DNA of 64,000 nucleotides from contig JAQTLN010000003.1 in NCBI GenBank assembly GCA_028714875.1, positions 1 to 64,000 of the forward strand. Direction: 5' to 3'. Each line of letters begins with the position of its first letter. Positions within the stretch are counted from its first letter, which is position 1. Made by a program: the position numbers and the translations under genes. The notes beneath the pieces are model-generated. The model saw only the letters and a program-made list of their open reading frames with translations, had not been told where the DNA came from and made no database searches. Source of the DNA: Gallionellaceae bacterium (lineage in GTDB: Bacteria; Pseudomonadota; Gammaproteobacteria; Burkholderiales; Thiobacillaceae). Shown here piece after piece: positions 7,696 to 16,134 of the stretch.

Positions 7696-8538
7696 TTATT
7701 CTGAAAGTGTGGTTGCCGCCCGCAGCAATATTCCCCGCTCTTCTTCCGTCAGAGAGGGGAGGCCTTGCGCCACGGTGGCGAGCGGGGCGTGGGTGAGTTT
7801 CGCGGCGGCGATCAGGTCATGCGGAAGCGCGGGATCGTTGCGGCCGTAGCTGAGGTGGCGGCCAGCGTCGACGGCGAGTCGGGCGAGTTGCGCGCGCAGA
7901 CCTTCGTCGCCGCGGATGAGTTGTTTGATCAGCGGCGGCAATCCGCCACGCTCGATCAACTCCAGGCTCAAGTCACGGAAGGCAAAGCCGCAAGCCTGGC
8001 GTTGCGCCTGGTCGCTACGGCTGGCGCGGCCGGCATGGAGTTCATCGAGCGCTTTTTGCGGCAGTTCCGGGACGAAGGCCCAGAGCTCGATTTCACCAGC
8101 GTCGGCGAGCAGAGCGGCAAGCGCGAGTTCCCCCTGATCGAGATCGTGGTGCAACGAGCCCCAGGCGAATGCGATACGCGCACCCAGCGTGGCGCGGTGC
8201 TCTACCTCCATAAAACCCTGGTTGGCCTCGGCCGCCTCCGGCGCGCTTCTGATCTGAGACTTGAACTGTTGCGTGCCCAGTGCCATCAGGATGCCCAGCG
8301 GCGTGGTGATGTCGCGCGCCAGACGGCGTGGCAAGCGGCGGTTGGCTTCGCGCAGCAGCCTGAGCGCGAGTAGCGGGTCACCCAACAGCAAAGCGGCATA
8401 TTGGTGGCCGGAGAGGTTCTCTTCGCCGCCTTCTTCCAGAGACGCAAGCGCGGCCTTGCTGGCCGCCTTGATCGGCAACTCCTTGTATTCCAGGAACGCC
8501 GCCCATTGTGGCGCGCCCCACCAGTCGTGCCCCGCCAT
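7696..8538 (-). CDS. HDOD-domain protein
   Basis: HDOD domains are degenerate HD phosphohydrolase folds found in signalling and motility regulators; most lack metal ligands. This 280-residue protein shows the pattern of the family: leading helices, LLLGDPLLALRLLREAN, DITTPLGILMALGTQQF and a C-terminal helical half with AFAWGSLHHD. It has no signal peptide or membrane segment, so it should be cytoplasmic. No receiver or output domain is fused. It stands alone, with 92 bp to the tusE-like gene downstream. Confidence 0.75.
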   Translation of the reverse strand: MAGHDWWGAPQWAAFLEYKELPIKAASKAALASLEEGGEENLSGHQYAALLLGDPLLALRLLREANRRLPRRLARDITTPLGILMALGTQQFKSQIRSAPEAAEANQGFMEVEHRATLGARIAFAWGSLHHDLDQGELALAALLADAGEIELWAFVPELPQKALDELHAGRASRSDQAQRQACGFAFRDLSLELIERGGLPPLIKQLIRGDEGLRAQLARLAVDAGRHLSYGRNDPALPHDLIAAAKLTHAPLATVAQGLPSLTEEERGILLRAATTLSE

Positions 8539-9171
8539 CGTGTTCTCCGAAAAGCGTGTGTTGAGTGAATATCGAACGAGCTGGGAATTTCTTTAGGATT
8601 CAATTGCTTGAGGGGTATCCAGTTGGTGTGTGGTGATGTGGAAGCTGATTTGAAAATCACGCCTCGTAAACCAAGCGGAGCGGGTTCCGGATGGCGGAAT
8701 CCAGTGTTGAAACAGTTGCGGGCCGGGGGAGCGGGAAACGGCCAGGTACGTTCCTTGGCGGAGCATGAAGAATGCTTTTCTGGATGGCCGTTGTACCTCT
8801 GGAAGCTGCCGACCGCGGGTCTGGTTGGGTCGGCAAGTCTTCGCCCTTTCCGGTAATTCAACAGCTCCAGGTGGCTGCCGTTCGGGAATGACCGCTTCCT
8901 TGAGCGTCGGCTGGCTCTTGATGTTTAGGGTTGTCCGACGCCTGCCCGGCAGCGTCAGTGCGTAAGCTCAGAACTGTGCCTGAGGGCAGGCATCGGACAA
9001 CCCTAAACAGTTGCAGCCATCAAGCCACCCTTTCCCTCCGCGTTCACAGTCCGCTCTCCCGCCAAGCCAGCCTTGTTCCAACAGAAATTCGGTTACCGAT
9101 TCAAGACGCGTTCATTCGTAGCTCACGCATCAATGCCAGAATCGGGCTTCCATTCGGGGTAGGACTTCACC
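8539..9171. other. 633-bp intergenic region without a supported gene
   Basis: Short open frames exist on both strands, but none has a ribosome binding site, a recognisable domain or consistent coding character. The segment holds a long inverted repeat at 8923-9008. The last part (about 9010-9171) should contain the promoter of the macroglobulin gene. Phrases near 8650-8720 and 8860-8900 look like decayed repeat DNA. Confidence 0.6.
8923..9008. repeat. long inverted repeat with 25-bp arms
   Basis: Arms at 8923-8947 and 8984-9008 match at 24 of 25 positions (gtttagggttgtccga... against its complement), around a 36-nt centre. The arms are too long for an ordinary terminator and have no T run, so this looks like a REP/MITE-type palindromic element. 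I saw no second copy in the window. Confidence 0.7.
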
Positions 9172-12100
9172 ATGAACAAATTCGCCTTTCTCCTCGTCCT
9201 CTGGTCCGGTGTCTGTGCCGCCGCCAGCCTGGAAAGTTTTGCGCCTCTGGGGGAACAACTCGAAGCACGCCAGGCGCAGGCGCGTTTCTCCGCGCCGATG
9301 GCGCCGCTGGGGGTGAGCGATGCGGCATCGCCCTTCCGGGTGGAATGCGGCGCGCCGGGCAATGGTTACTGGGCGGACGAACGCACCTGGGTGTATGACC
9401 TGGGGGGCGCGCTGAAAGCCGGCGAACCGTGCCGTTTCCTGCCGCGCGCCGGCTTGGCGACGCTGGCCGGCGAGAAGGTGGAGGCGGCGCCGGAATATGG
9501 CTTTTCCGTCGCCGGGCCGCGCGTGCAATGGAGCCTGCCGTATGCCACGCAGACGGTGGATGAAGACCAGGCTTTCGTCTTGTTCCTCAACGGCTCGGCA
9601 TTGCCCGAGAGCGTGCTTGCCCAGGTGCGTTGCGAAATCCAGGGCATCCATGAACAGGTGCCGGTGAAGCGGATTACCGGAAATGAGCGCGCGCGTTTGC
9701 TGGCGCAGCTCAAGTCGAGCCTGGATGACATGAACGCGACCTGGGAGGGCAATTCCCCGGCAGCCGATTCACGTCTGGAACTGGTGCAATGCGGCCGCAC
9801 CCTGCCGGCCAATGCCCGGTTCGATCTGGTCTGGGGCGCGGGTGTCGCCACGGTCTCCGGCCAGCGCAACCCGGGCGATCAGCGCCTGACCTTCAGCGTG
9901 CGCGACCACTTCAGTTCACGCATGCGTTGCCAGAAGGAAAACGCCAAGGCTGGCTGCATGCCGCTCACGCCCATCCGTCTGGAATTCACCGCGCCAGTAC
10001 CGCGCGAGCATCTCGACAAGATCACGCTGAAGGATGCCAAGGGCAAAAGCTATGCGCGGGAGAAGGCCGCACAGCCGGCGGCCAGCGACGACAGCGTGGT
10101 CTTCCCCGGCCCGTTCCCGGCCAGGGCCGACCTGACCCTGGCATTGCCCGCCAATCTGGTGGATGACAAGGGCCGTGCCCTGGTCAACGCGGAACGCTTT
10201 CCGCTGAGTTTTCGCCTGGCCGACAACCCGCCCCTGGCCAAGTTCTCGGGGGATTTCGGCATCATCGAACGGGCCACCGGCGGTCTGTTGCCGCTGACCG
10301 TGCGCAATCTGGAACCGGGCGCGGACGGTGGAACAGCGGCCAAAGTGCGTTGGGTGCGGGTGACGGACGATGCCGCCATCCTCGATTGGCGGGCGCGGGT
10401 GAAGAAGATCGATCACCCGGAGTTCGACCAGCAGCTCAGGCGCTACCCGGAAACGCGCCACGCGCAATTGCTCGGCAACTGGGAGGCGGGTGTGGTGGAG
10501 CGCGCGCTGCCCAAGCCCAACGGCGCCCGGGCGTTTGAAGTGGTGGGCGTGCCCCTGGAACAGCCGGGCTTCTATGTGGTGGAAGCGGAAAGCAAATATC
10601 TGGGCAAATCGCTGCTCGACCAGAACATTCCCATGTTTGTGCGTAGCACCGCGCTGGTCACCAATCTCGGCGTGCATTTCAAATGGGGCGCGGGTGCCTC
10701 GCTGGCCTGGGTGACGCGCCTGGATCTGGGCACGCCGGTGGCCGGCGCGAAGATGGCGGTGCGTGATTGCAAGGGCCGCCTCTATGTCGAGGCCACGACC
10801 GACAACCAGGGCATGGCGCTGATTCCGCGCGGTTTACCGGACCCGCGCAACGCGCAATGGGGTTGCCCCCTGATGGTCAGCGCGCGTGCCGGCGACGACA
10901 TGAGTTTTGCCTTCTCCGACTGGGACGAAGGCATCGAAACCTGGCGCTTCGGCCTGCCGGGCGAGTGGAGCAGCGACAAGCGGATCGCGCACAGCGTGCT
11001 CGACCGCGTCTTGTTCCGGCCCGGCGACACGGTACACATGAAGCATTTCCTGCGTGACCGGCAGTCTTACGGCCTGTCCTATTCCGCAAAACCGCCGCGT
11101 ACCTTGCTGATCGAACACGGTGCCAGCAATCAGCGCTGGTTCTTGCCGCTGGCCTGGAAGAACGGCGCGGCCGCATCCACCTGGAAAGTGCCGGAAGGCG
11201 CCAAGCGCGGCGATTACCGGTTGCGCCTGGTGGACAAGGAGATCAAACCCGAGAGCGACCCGGCCGAGTTGCAATCTCTCGACGGCCTGGATTCCGGCGC
11301 CTTCAGCGTCGGCGATTTCCGCGTGCCGCTGATGAAGGCCAGCGTCGACTCGGCGCGGCCGGCGTTGCTGGCGACCGAGGTGGCGGAATACGACCTCGCC
11401 GTGAGCTACCTCAACGGCGGCGGCGCGAAGAACCTGGCGGTGAAACTGCGCGCGCAACTGGAACCGCGTTTCAACGTCGAGTTCCCCGGCTACGACGACT
11501 ATGACTTCGCTGAGCGACACGATACGGATCAGGGCAGAGAGGAGGGTGAATCCGTCGCCCTGGCGGCGGCCGATCTCAAGCTGGACGCGGGTGGTACAAC
11601 TCGCGGCAAGGTCGCCGGCATCCCCAGCCTGGCCATGCCGCACAAGCTGCGCGTGGAACTGGAATACGCCGACCCCAACGGTGAAATCCAGACCGTGAGC
11701 AGCACCACCCCCTGGTGGCCGGCCAATGTGGTGCTGGGCCTGAAGAAGGGCGACTGGGCGCGCGCCGGCATGCGCCACACCCTAGTTTTCCAGACGCTCG
11801 ATCCGCAAGGCCGTCCGCTTGCGGGCGTGCCGGTGGAAGTGAGCCAGAAACTGCGCCAGACCTTCGGTTACCGCGAGCGTCTCGCCGGCGGCTTCTATGG
11901 CTATCGCAACGAAACCCGGGAAACCGCCCTGCCCGAATCCTGCGCGGGCAAGAGCGATGGCAAAGGCCAGTTCACCTGCACCGCGCGGAGCGAACAGGGT
12001 GGCGAAGTTCTGGTCACCGCCATGGCGCGCGATGCCCAGGGGCGTATCGCCAAGACCACGCACAGCTACTGGGTGGCGGGCAAGGACGAATGGGTGTTCG

Positions 12101-14802
12101 CCCAGGACAACCATGACCGTATCGACCTGATTCCAGAAAAGAAACATTACGAACCAGGCCAGACCGCGCGCTTCCAGGTGCGCATGCCCTTCCGCAATGC
12201 CACCGCGCTGGTCACCGTGGAACGCGAGGGCGTGCTCGATGCGCGCGTGGTCACGCTGTCCGGCAAGGCGCCGGTGCTGGATATTCCGGTCAAGGCCGGC
12301 TGGGCGCCCAATGTCTTCGTTTCCGCCCTGGTGGTGCGCGGCCGCAATGACGACATCAAGCCCACCGCCCTGGTCGATCTCGGCCGCCCCTCGTTCAAGC
12401 TCGGCATCGCCGGCATCGAGGTGGGGCGGCAGGCGCACCGGTTGCAAGTAGACGTTCAGGCCGACCGCGCCAGTTATCAGATCCGCGAGAAAGCCAGGGT
12501 GAAGGTCAAGGTGCGCACGCCGGAAGGCAAGGCGCCGCCGGCCGGCACCGAGGTGACGCTGGTCGCCGTCGATGAGGGCCTGCTGGAACTCGCCCCCAAC
12601 GAAAGCTGGAAACTGCTGGAAGCGATGATGGCCGAGCGCGGTTATGCCGTGCACACCTTCACCGCGCAGATGCAGGTCACCGGCAAACGCCACTACGGCA
12701 AAAAGGCCCTGCCGGCGGGCGGTGGCGGCGGCAAGCTGCCGACACGCGAGTTGTTCGACACCCTGCTGTTCTGGCAAGACAGCGTGGCGCTGGATGCGAA
12801 CGGCGAAGCCAGCGTCGAGGTGCCGCTGAACGACAGCCTGACTTCGTTCCGCATCGTCGCCGTCGCCGCTTCGGAAACCCGCTTCGGCGACGGCAAGACC
12901 GCCATCCGAAGCACCCAGGATTTGCAACTCATTTCCGGCCTGCCGCCGGTGCTGCGCGAAGGCGACCGTTTGCAAGCCCATGTCACGGTGCGCAACGGCA
13001 GCGAACGTTGGATGCAGGTCGAGGTGAGTGGCGCGGTCCACGGAGATTCGGCGGATCGCCCTTCGGGCATCCGCCCTACGCCGCAAACCGTTCGCCTCGC
13101 CGCCGGGGAAAGCCGGGAACTGGCCTGGCCGGTCAGCGTGCCGGAACGTGGCGACAGCCTGGAGTGGACGTTCAACGCGGTTGAGGTCGGCGGCAAGGGG
13201 CGCGATGCGCTCAAGGTGAAACAGGCGCTGCGCGATGCCGTGCCGCTGCGCGTGCAGTCATCGGCCCTGTATCGCGTGGAAAACAAACTCGAATTGCCGG
13301 TCGCCGCCCCCGCCGAGGCGCTGCCCGGCAGCGGCGAACTGCGTGCCACCCTGGCCGCCAGTCTGGTCGACGGCCAGACAATGCTGCGTGACTACATGCG
13401 CCGCTACCCCTATGCCTGCCTGGAGCAGAAAGTCTCGAAAGCGATCGCTACCCGCGACAACAGCGCCTGGCAGGCACTGCTGGCCAACCTGCCGACGTAT
13501 CAGGCCGGGAATGGCTTGCTCAACTTCTTCCCCGGTGACGGAGAGGGCAGCGTGGCGCTCACTGCTTATGTGTTGTCCATCGCCCATGAAGCCGGCTGGA
13601 ATCTGCCGCTGGACAGCAAGACGCGCATGGAAAACGCCCTCGTGGACTATGTCGGAGGCAAGCTGGAATTACGTCGTGGCGCGTGGGAAGCAGCCGGGGT
13701 TGGCCAAAGCGCCGGCCCGGTGCAACGCCTCGCCGCCCTGGAAGCCCTGTCGCGCGGCGGCAAGGCGACCCCGGCGCTGATCGCCACCATCAAAGCGGAA
13801 CCCCGGCTCTGGGCCAGTTCGGCGCTGATCGACTGGATCGGCATCCTCAAGCGCGCGCCCACGCTGGCGCGGCGCGATGCCTTGTTGCAAGAAGCCTACG
13901 CGGCCCTGGAGAGCCGTTTCACCCTGACCGGCCGCCGCCTCAACTTCAGCACTGAAGCCGGCGACGGCCTCTGGTGGATGATGACTTCCGCCGACAACAA
14001 CGCCCTGCGCGCGCTGCTCGCGCTGGTCGACGAGCCGGCCTGGAAGGAACGCCTGCCCAAGCTCGCCGCCGGCGTATTGGCGCGGCAGCGGGATGGGCGC
14101 TGGAATACCACCAGCGCCAACGCCTGGGGCACGCTGGCGCTGGAGCGCTATCAGCAGCGCTTCGAGGCGGTGAAACCGGCTGGCAAAAGCACCGTGGCGC
14201 TGGGCAAGGAAGGCCGCCTGATCGACTGGAATGCCTTCCCCAAGGGCGCCACCGCCTTCCTGCCGCTGGCCTCCGACCCCGCCACCCTGCATATCAAACA
14301 CGAAGGGCAGGGCGAGCCCTATGTCAGCGTTACCACCCTGGCCGCCGTGCCATTGCGTGAGCCGGTCTCACGCGGCTACAGCGTCAGTCGCGAGCAGGTC
14401 CCCATCGACCAGAAAATCCCCGGAAAATGGAGCCGGGGCGATGTCCTGCGCGTGCGCCTGACCATCGATGCGCGCGACGACATGGGCTGGGTGGTGGTGG
14501 AAGACCCGGTTCCCGCCGGCGCCGGCATTCTTTCCGGCGGCGGCAAACGCGGCTCCTCGCTGCTCACGCAAAATGAGGGTGGCAACCTCGGTGGAACGTC
14601 CTGGCCGACCTGGCAGGAGCGCTTGTTCGACAGCTACCGCGCCTACTACGAATGGCTGCCGCGCGGCCGCCATACGGTGGAATACACCCTGCGCCTGAAC
14701 AACGACGGCGCCTACAACCTGCCGCCGACCCGGGTGGAAGCAATGTATGCGCCGGAGATGTTCGGGGAATCGCCAAACGGGGTGTTCGACATCGGGAAGT
14801 GA
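9172..14802 (+). CDS. giant bacterial alpha-2-macroglobulin with thioester motif
   Basis: Bacterial alpha-2-macroglobulins trap attacking proteases: cleavage of a bait region exposes a thioester that binds the protease covalently. The 1876-residue protein has a signal peptide (about residues 1-19) without a lipobox, so the mature form is likely periplasmic and soluble. Serial beta-sandwich MG domains fill the N-terminal two thirds. The thioester motif CLEQ is at 1416-1419 within an alpha/alpha barrel (the complement-like TED region, about 1380-1650). A C-terminal receptor-binding-like beta domain follows. PbpC, the usual neighbour of the E. coli YfhM type, is absent. Codons around 13050-13079 consist of a palindromic repeat. 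Confidence 0.9.
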   Translation: MNKFAFLLVLWSGVCAAASLESFAPLGEQLEARQAQARFSAPMAPLGVSDAASPFRVECGAPGNGYWADERTWVYDLGGALKAGEPCRFLPRAGLATLAGEKVEAAPEYGFSVAGPRVQWSLPYATQTVDEDQAFVLFLNGSALPESVLAQVRCEIQGIHEQVPVKRITGNERARLLAQLKSSLDDMNATWEGNSPAADSRLELVQCGRTLPANARFDLVWGAGVATVSGQRNPGDQRLTFSVRDHFSSRMRCQKENAKAGCMPLTPIRLEFTAPVPREHLDKITLKDAKGKSYAREKAAQPAASDDSVVFPGPFPARADLTLALPANLVDDKGRALVNAERFPLSFRLADNPPLAKFSGDFGIIERATGGLLPLTVRNLEPGADGGTAAKVRWVRVTDDAAILDWRARVKKIDHPEFDQQLRRYPETRHAQLLGNWEAGVVERALPKPNGARAFEVVGVPLEQPGFYVVEAESKYLGKSLLDQNIPMFVRSTALVTNLGVHFKWGAGASLAWVTRLDLGTPVAGAKMAVRDCKGRLYVEATTDNQGMALIPRGLPDPRNAQWGCPLMVSARAGDDMSFAFSDWDEGIETWRFGLPGEWSSDKRIAHSVLDRVLFRPGDTVHMKHFLRDRQSYGLSYSAKPPRTLLIEHGASNQRWFLPLAWKNGAAASTWKVPEGAKRGDYRLRLVDKEIKPESDPAELQSLDGLDSGAFSVGDFRVPLMKASVDSARPALLATEVAEYDLAVSYLNGGGAKNLAVKLRAQLEPRFNVEFPGYDDYDFAERHDTDQGREEGESVALAAADLKLDAGGTTRGKVAGIPSLAMPHKLRVELEYADPNGEIQTVSSTTPWWPANVVLGLKKGDWARAGMRHTLVFQTLDPQGRPLAGVPVEVSQKLRQTFGYRERLAGGFYGYRNETRETALPESCAGKSDGKGQFTCTARSEQGGEVLVTAMARDAQGRIAKTTHSYWVAGKDEWVFAQDNHDRIDLIPEKKHYEPGQTARFQVRMPFRNATALVTVEREGVLDARVVTLSGKAPVLDIPVKAGWAPNVFVSALVVRGRNDDIKPTALVDLGRPSFKLGIAGIEVGRQAHRLQVDVQADRASYQIREKARVKVKVRTPEGKAPPAGTEVTLVAVDEGLLELAPNESWKLLEAMMAERGYAVHTFTAQMQVTGKRHYGKKALPAGGGGGKLPTRELFDTLLFWQDSVALDANGEASVEVPLNDSLTSFRIVAVAASETRFGDGKTAIRSTQDLQLISGLPPVLREGDRLQAHVTVRNGSERWMQVEVSGAVHGDSADRPSGIRPTPQTVRLAAGESRELAWPVSVPERGDSLEWTFNAVEVGGKGRDALKVKQALRDAVPLRVQSSALYRVENKLELPVAAPAEALPGSGELRATLAASLVDGQTMLRDYMRRYPYACLEQKVSKAIATRDNSAWQALLANLPTYQAGNGLLNFFPGDGEGSVALTAYVLSIAHEAGWNLPLDSKTRMENALVDYVGGKLELRRGAWEAAGVGQSAGPVQRLAALEALSRGGKATPALIATIKAEPRLWASSALIDWIGILKRAPTLARRDALLQEAYAALESRFTLTGRRLNFSTEAGDGLWWMMTSADNNALRALLALVDEPAWKERLPKLAAGVLARQRDGRWNTTSANAWGTLALERYQQRFEAVKPAGKSTVALGKEGRLIDWNAFPKGATAFLPLASDPATLHIKHEGQGEPYVSVTTLAAVPLREPVSRGYSVSREQVPIDQKIPGKWSRGDVLRVRLTIDARDDMGWVVVEDPVPAGAGILSGGGKRGSSLLTQNEGGNLGGTSWPTWQERLFDSYRAYYEWLPRGRHTVEYTLRLNNDGAYNLPPTRVEAMYAPEMFGESPNGVFDIGK
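13050..13079. repeat. palindromic repeat embedded in the macroglobulin gene
   Basis: The stretch ggcggatcgccc-ttc-gggcatccgcc is an almost perfect palindrome followed by ctac, the layout of intergenic 'gtagggcggat' REP elements. It is read in frame as SADRPSGIRPT between two beta-rich domains. The likely explanation is insertion of a repeat into a tolerant linker. Confidence 0.5.
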
Positions 14803-15137
14803 ACCTGAAACGCGGTTGAATGTGTACGAGCGTGGCGACGGCGTTTACGCCATTGCCACGCGACAATACTCAGCACCCGTCCAAACGCTTGGTGTGGGCA
14901 AGACATCAGGTTGTTTCAATCTCATGAAAAATGAAGATTTTCAGGCATTTCCTGAGATGTATATCCTATGTACCGGGCGGGGATGCGGATAAGGTTCTAG
15001 CATCGGCACGTTGCCGGTACACCTGAGCCAAGCGGAATGACCTATTGACCAGGAGCCACTTTCTTTTCCTCCCTGGTCGTCATTTCAGCGGGGATGGGCC
15101 GGCGGAATGCTGATTCCCTTTCCTATAAGGCAGTGCC
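14803..15137 (+). other. 335-bp intergenic region
   Basis: No supported gene. It contains a hairpin-forming pair gaccagg...ccctggtc at about 15047-15079 (17-nt loop) shortly before the lipoprotein gene, and a more AT-rich stretch at 14905-14970. It is probably the promoter region for the 15138 operon. I compared it with the c-di-GMP-I riboswitch core and did not find it. Confidence 0.45.
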
Positions 15138-16130
15138 ATGCCCCGCGTCTTGCGCCCCGCCAGTCAGATGAGTCGACGATTGTTTTTGCGCCAGAGCCTT
15201 GCCGGCGCTTCGATCTTGGTCGGTCTGGCGGCGTGCGAGCGGCGGGAACCCCTGTTGCGCATTGCCAGCAATGTCTGGCCGGGTTACGAGTTGATCCGTC
15301 TCGCCGCCGCGCGAGGCTATTTCGATCGGGATGCGGTGCGTTTGATCGAGATGCCCTCCGCGGCGGACTGCATTCAGTGCCTGGCCGCGGGTACGCTGGA
15401 AGGTGCCTGTCTGAGCCTGGATGAAGTGCTGACGGCACTGGCTGGTGGTATTCACCTGAAAGTGGTCTGCGTGCTGGATGTCTCCCTAGGAGCGGATGTG
15501 CTGCTGGCACGGCCGGATATTCGCCGTCTCCAAAATCTCAAGGGTCGCCGCATCGGCGTCGAGCAGTCGGGTTCTGGGGCGGTGATGCTGGCCGCCGTGC
15601 TGCGCCGGGCGGGCCTGAGCGCCAGTGATGTGACGATCCTCCATATCCCGCTGATCCGGCAACGTGAGGCATTCCTGAGCGGGCAGGTGGATGCGCTGAT
15701 CACCTTTGAACCTGTTCCCACTCAATTGCGGGGAACAGACATCATCAGGTTGTTCAGCAGCGCCGATCTTCCGGGGCGCATCGTCGATGTGCTGGCGGTT
15801 CGCCCCAAGGCGCTGGAACAGAGCCCGGAGGCTTTGCGGCGGTTGCTCGCCGGCCATTTTCGGGCGCGCGCGGAATATCTCAGGGAGCCCGCCACCGCGC
15901 TGCCGATCCTGGCCGGGCTGTTGCGCTTGTCGCCCGAGCAGGTGCCCGCCGCCTTTGCCGGCATCGACATGCCTGATGCGACAGCCAACCGGCAGTGGCT
16001 GACCGGCAAGTCGGGCCAGTTGGCACAGACCGCGACCAGCCTGATTCTGGCGATGCGTCAGGCGGGCTTGCTGCGGGGGGAATGTCTGGTGGCCGATCTT
16101 GCCGATGCGCGTTTTTTGCCGAAGGTGTGA
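15138..16130 (+). CDS. SsuA/NMT1-type substrate-binding lipoprotein
   Basis: A 330-residue solute-binding protein of the nitrate/sulfonate/taurine (SsuA, NMT1-like) class. A twin-arginine stretch (SRRLFLRQS, residues 12-20) leads into a lipobox (LAAC), so the protein is probably Tat-exported and lipid-anchored. The core has the NxWPGYE opening and a RRIGVEQSGSGAVML segment typical of the fold. No ABC permease or ATPase follows. The next gene, 4 nt away, is a membrane diguanylate cyclase. The context suggests it presents a ligand to the cyclase and does not feed a transporter. Confidence 0.8.
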   Translation: MPRVLRPASQMSRRLFLRQSLAGASILVGLAACERREPLLRIASNVWPGYELIRLAAARGYFDRDAVRLIEMPSAADCIQCLAAGTLEGACLSLDEVLTALAGGIHLKVVCVLDVSLGADVLLARPDIRRLQNLKGRRIGVEQSGSGAVMLAAVLRRAGLSASDVTILHIPLIRQREAFLSGQVDALITFEPVPTQLRGTDIIRLFSSADLPGRIVDVLAVRPKALEQSPEALRRLLAGHFRARAEYLREPATALPILAGLLRLSPEQVPAAFAGIDMPDATANRQWLTGKSGQLAQTATSLILAMRQAGLLRGECLVADLADARFLPKV

Positions 16131-16134
16131 GTCG

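Noticed and set aside
8608-8856. A small plus-strand gene downstream of the HDOD gene
   Set aside because: No ribosome binding site, no family, and composition like decayed repeat DNA.
14803-15137. A c-di-GMP riboswitch ahead of the cyclase operon
   Set aside because: The conserved GEMM core elements are not present. Only a simple short hairpin is seen.
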